Below are positions 63,624-64,000 of a stretch of 64,000 nt of DNA, one piece after another. The DNA comes from Nocardia terrae. GTDB taxonomy: Bacteria; Actinomycetota; Actinomycetes; Mycobacteriales; Mycobacteriaceae. Below the pieces are notes generated by a model. That model was given only the letters and a program-made list of their open reading frames with translations, made no database searches and was not told the origin of the DNA. The first letter of the stretch is position 1. Each line of letters begins with the position of its first letter. The stretch is taken from contig NZ_WRPP01000010.1 in NCBI RefSeq assembly GCF_009760405.1, positions 62,001 to 126,000 on the forward strand. The letters are read 5' to 3'. The translations under genes were made by a program, and so were the position numbers.

Positions 63624-63959
63624 CTAGTGCGGGCGTGGCGCGTACATGATGAGCGCGACTCCGGCCAGGCATACCAGCGCGCCGGACACGTCCCAGCGGT
63701 CGGGCCGGAAGCCGTCCAGGACCATGCCCCACAGTAGCGATCCGGCGACGAAGACGCCTCCGTAGGCGGCGAGGATGCGCCCGAAATTCGCGTCGGGTTG
63801 CAGGGTGGCGACGAAACCGTAGAAGCCGAGCGCGACCACGCCCGCTCCCATCCACGCCCAACCCCGGTGTTCGCGGACCCCCTGCCAGATCAGCCATGCT
63901 CCACCGATTTCCGCGACGGCGGCCAGTCCGAACAGCACGATCGAGCGTAAGACGGTCAT
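63624..63959 (-). CDS. ynfA: YnfA (UPF0060) family membrane protein
   Basis: A 111-residue protein of four helices: VLFGLAAVAEIGGAWLIWQGVREHRGWAWMG, ALGFYGFVATLQPDANFGRILAAYGGVFVAGSLLWG, DGFRPDRWDVSGALVCLAGVALIMYAPR. These match the UPF0060 family, distantly related to small multidrug resistance pumps. ATG at 63959 is preceded by TAGGGT and 8 bases, so it is probably leaderless. The promoter lies at the edge of the window. Confidence 0.93.
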   Translation of the reverse strand: MTVLRSIVLFGLAAVAEIGGAWLIWQGVREHRGWAWMGAGVVALGFYGFVATLQPDANFGRILAAYGGVFVAGSLLWGMVLDGFRPDRWDVSGALVCLAGVALIMYAPRPH

Positions 63960-64000
63960 AGAAGCAAACCCTAAGGTCTGTGACCGGATCCGGTCGGACC

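Overview
The window is about 70% GC, nearly all coding, with GTG/TTG/CTG starts beside ATG and many genes that appear to be read from leaderless mRNAs. Gene content points to an actinobacterium of the order Mycobacteriales, most likely Nocardia or a close relative: a fused CobI-CobJ, RbpA, an FxsA-lnt-rbpA neighbourhood, an F420-type PPOX protein next to cobN, and DrrAB transporters. The species call is an inference; no 16S or tRNA gene is present to test it.

Region 1 (1-15 kb) is a cobalamin (B12) locus in several transcription units: cobK, cobH-cobIJ, cobG and cobN. cobN is preceded by a B12 riboswitch. Between the cob genes lie a PadR regulator, an Lrp/AsnC regulator divergent from a dimethylargininase gene, and an HxlR regulator divergent from an NmrA-type oxidoreductase. 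Two paralogous secreted glycine-zipper proteins bracket the locus.

Region 2 (15-34 kb) is a mosaic of small units: a PPOX protein; a MazF-like toxin whose antitoxin is fused in frame to an alpha/beta hydrolase, controlled by a divergent TetR with two near-identical operators; another TetR; a drug-type MFS exporter divergent from a sigma factor; a methionine aminopeptidase divergent from an XRE regulator with two palindromes between them; an HtrA-like protease; the TldD/TldE protease pair with a shortened CocE-type hydrolase; a TSUP permease; a two-component system; and fxsA.

Region 3 (34-55 kb) holds an amidohydrolase, lnt, a 4,553-residue four-module NRPS (C-A-T x4, then TE), and a DrrAB-type ABC exporter, followed by rbpA on the other strand. 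Hand reading of the first adenylation domain gives the classical serine code in an EntF-like module. The other three codes are not ones I can assign. The NRPS-exporter block occupies the place where the polyprenol-phosphate-mannose synthase is found in Mycobacterium. Enzymes supplying a starter unit, an MbtH protein and a phosphopantetheinyl transferase are not in the window.

Region 4 (55-64 kb) is ordinary chromosome: a multi-pass membrane protein, an M23 peptidase, ArsR plus a DMT exporter, a cold-shock protein, a family 9 glycosyltransferase, a GDSL/SGNH hydrolase coupled to an MFS exporter with a divergent TetR, and YnfA.

The most unusual items are the NRPS locus and its position, the hydrolase-antitoxin fusion, the 26-codon ORF and hairpin linking the NRPS to its exporter, the CTG start of cobK, and about seventeen leaderless promoters readable from sequence alone.
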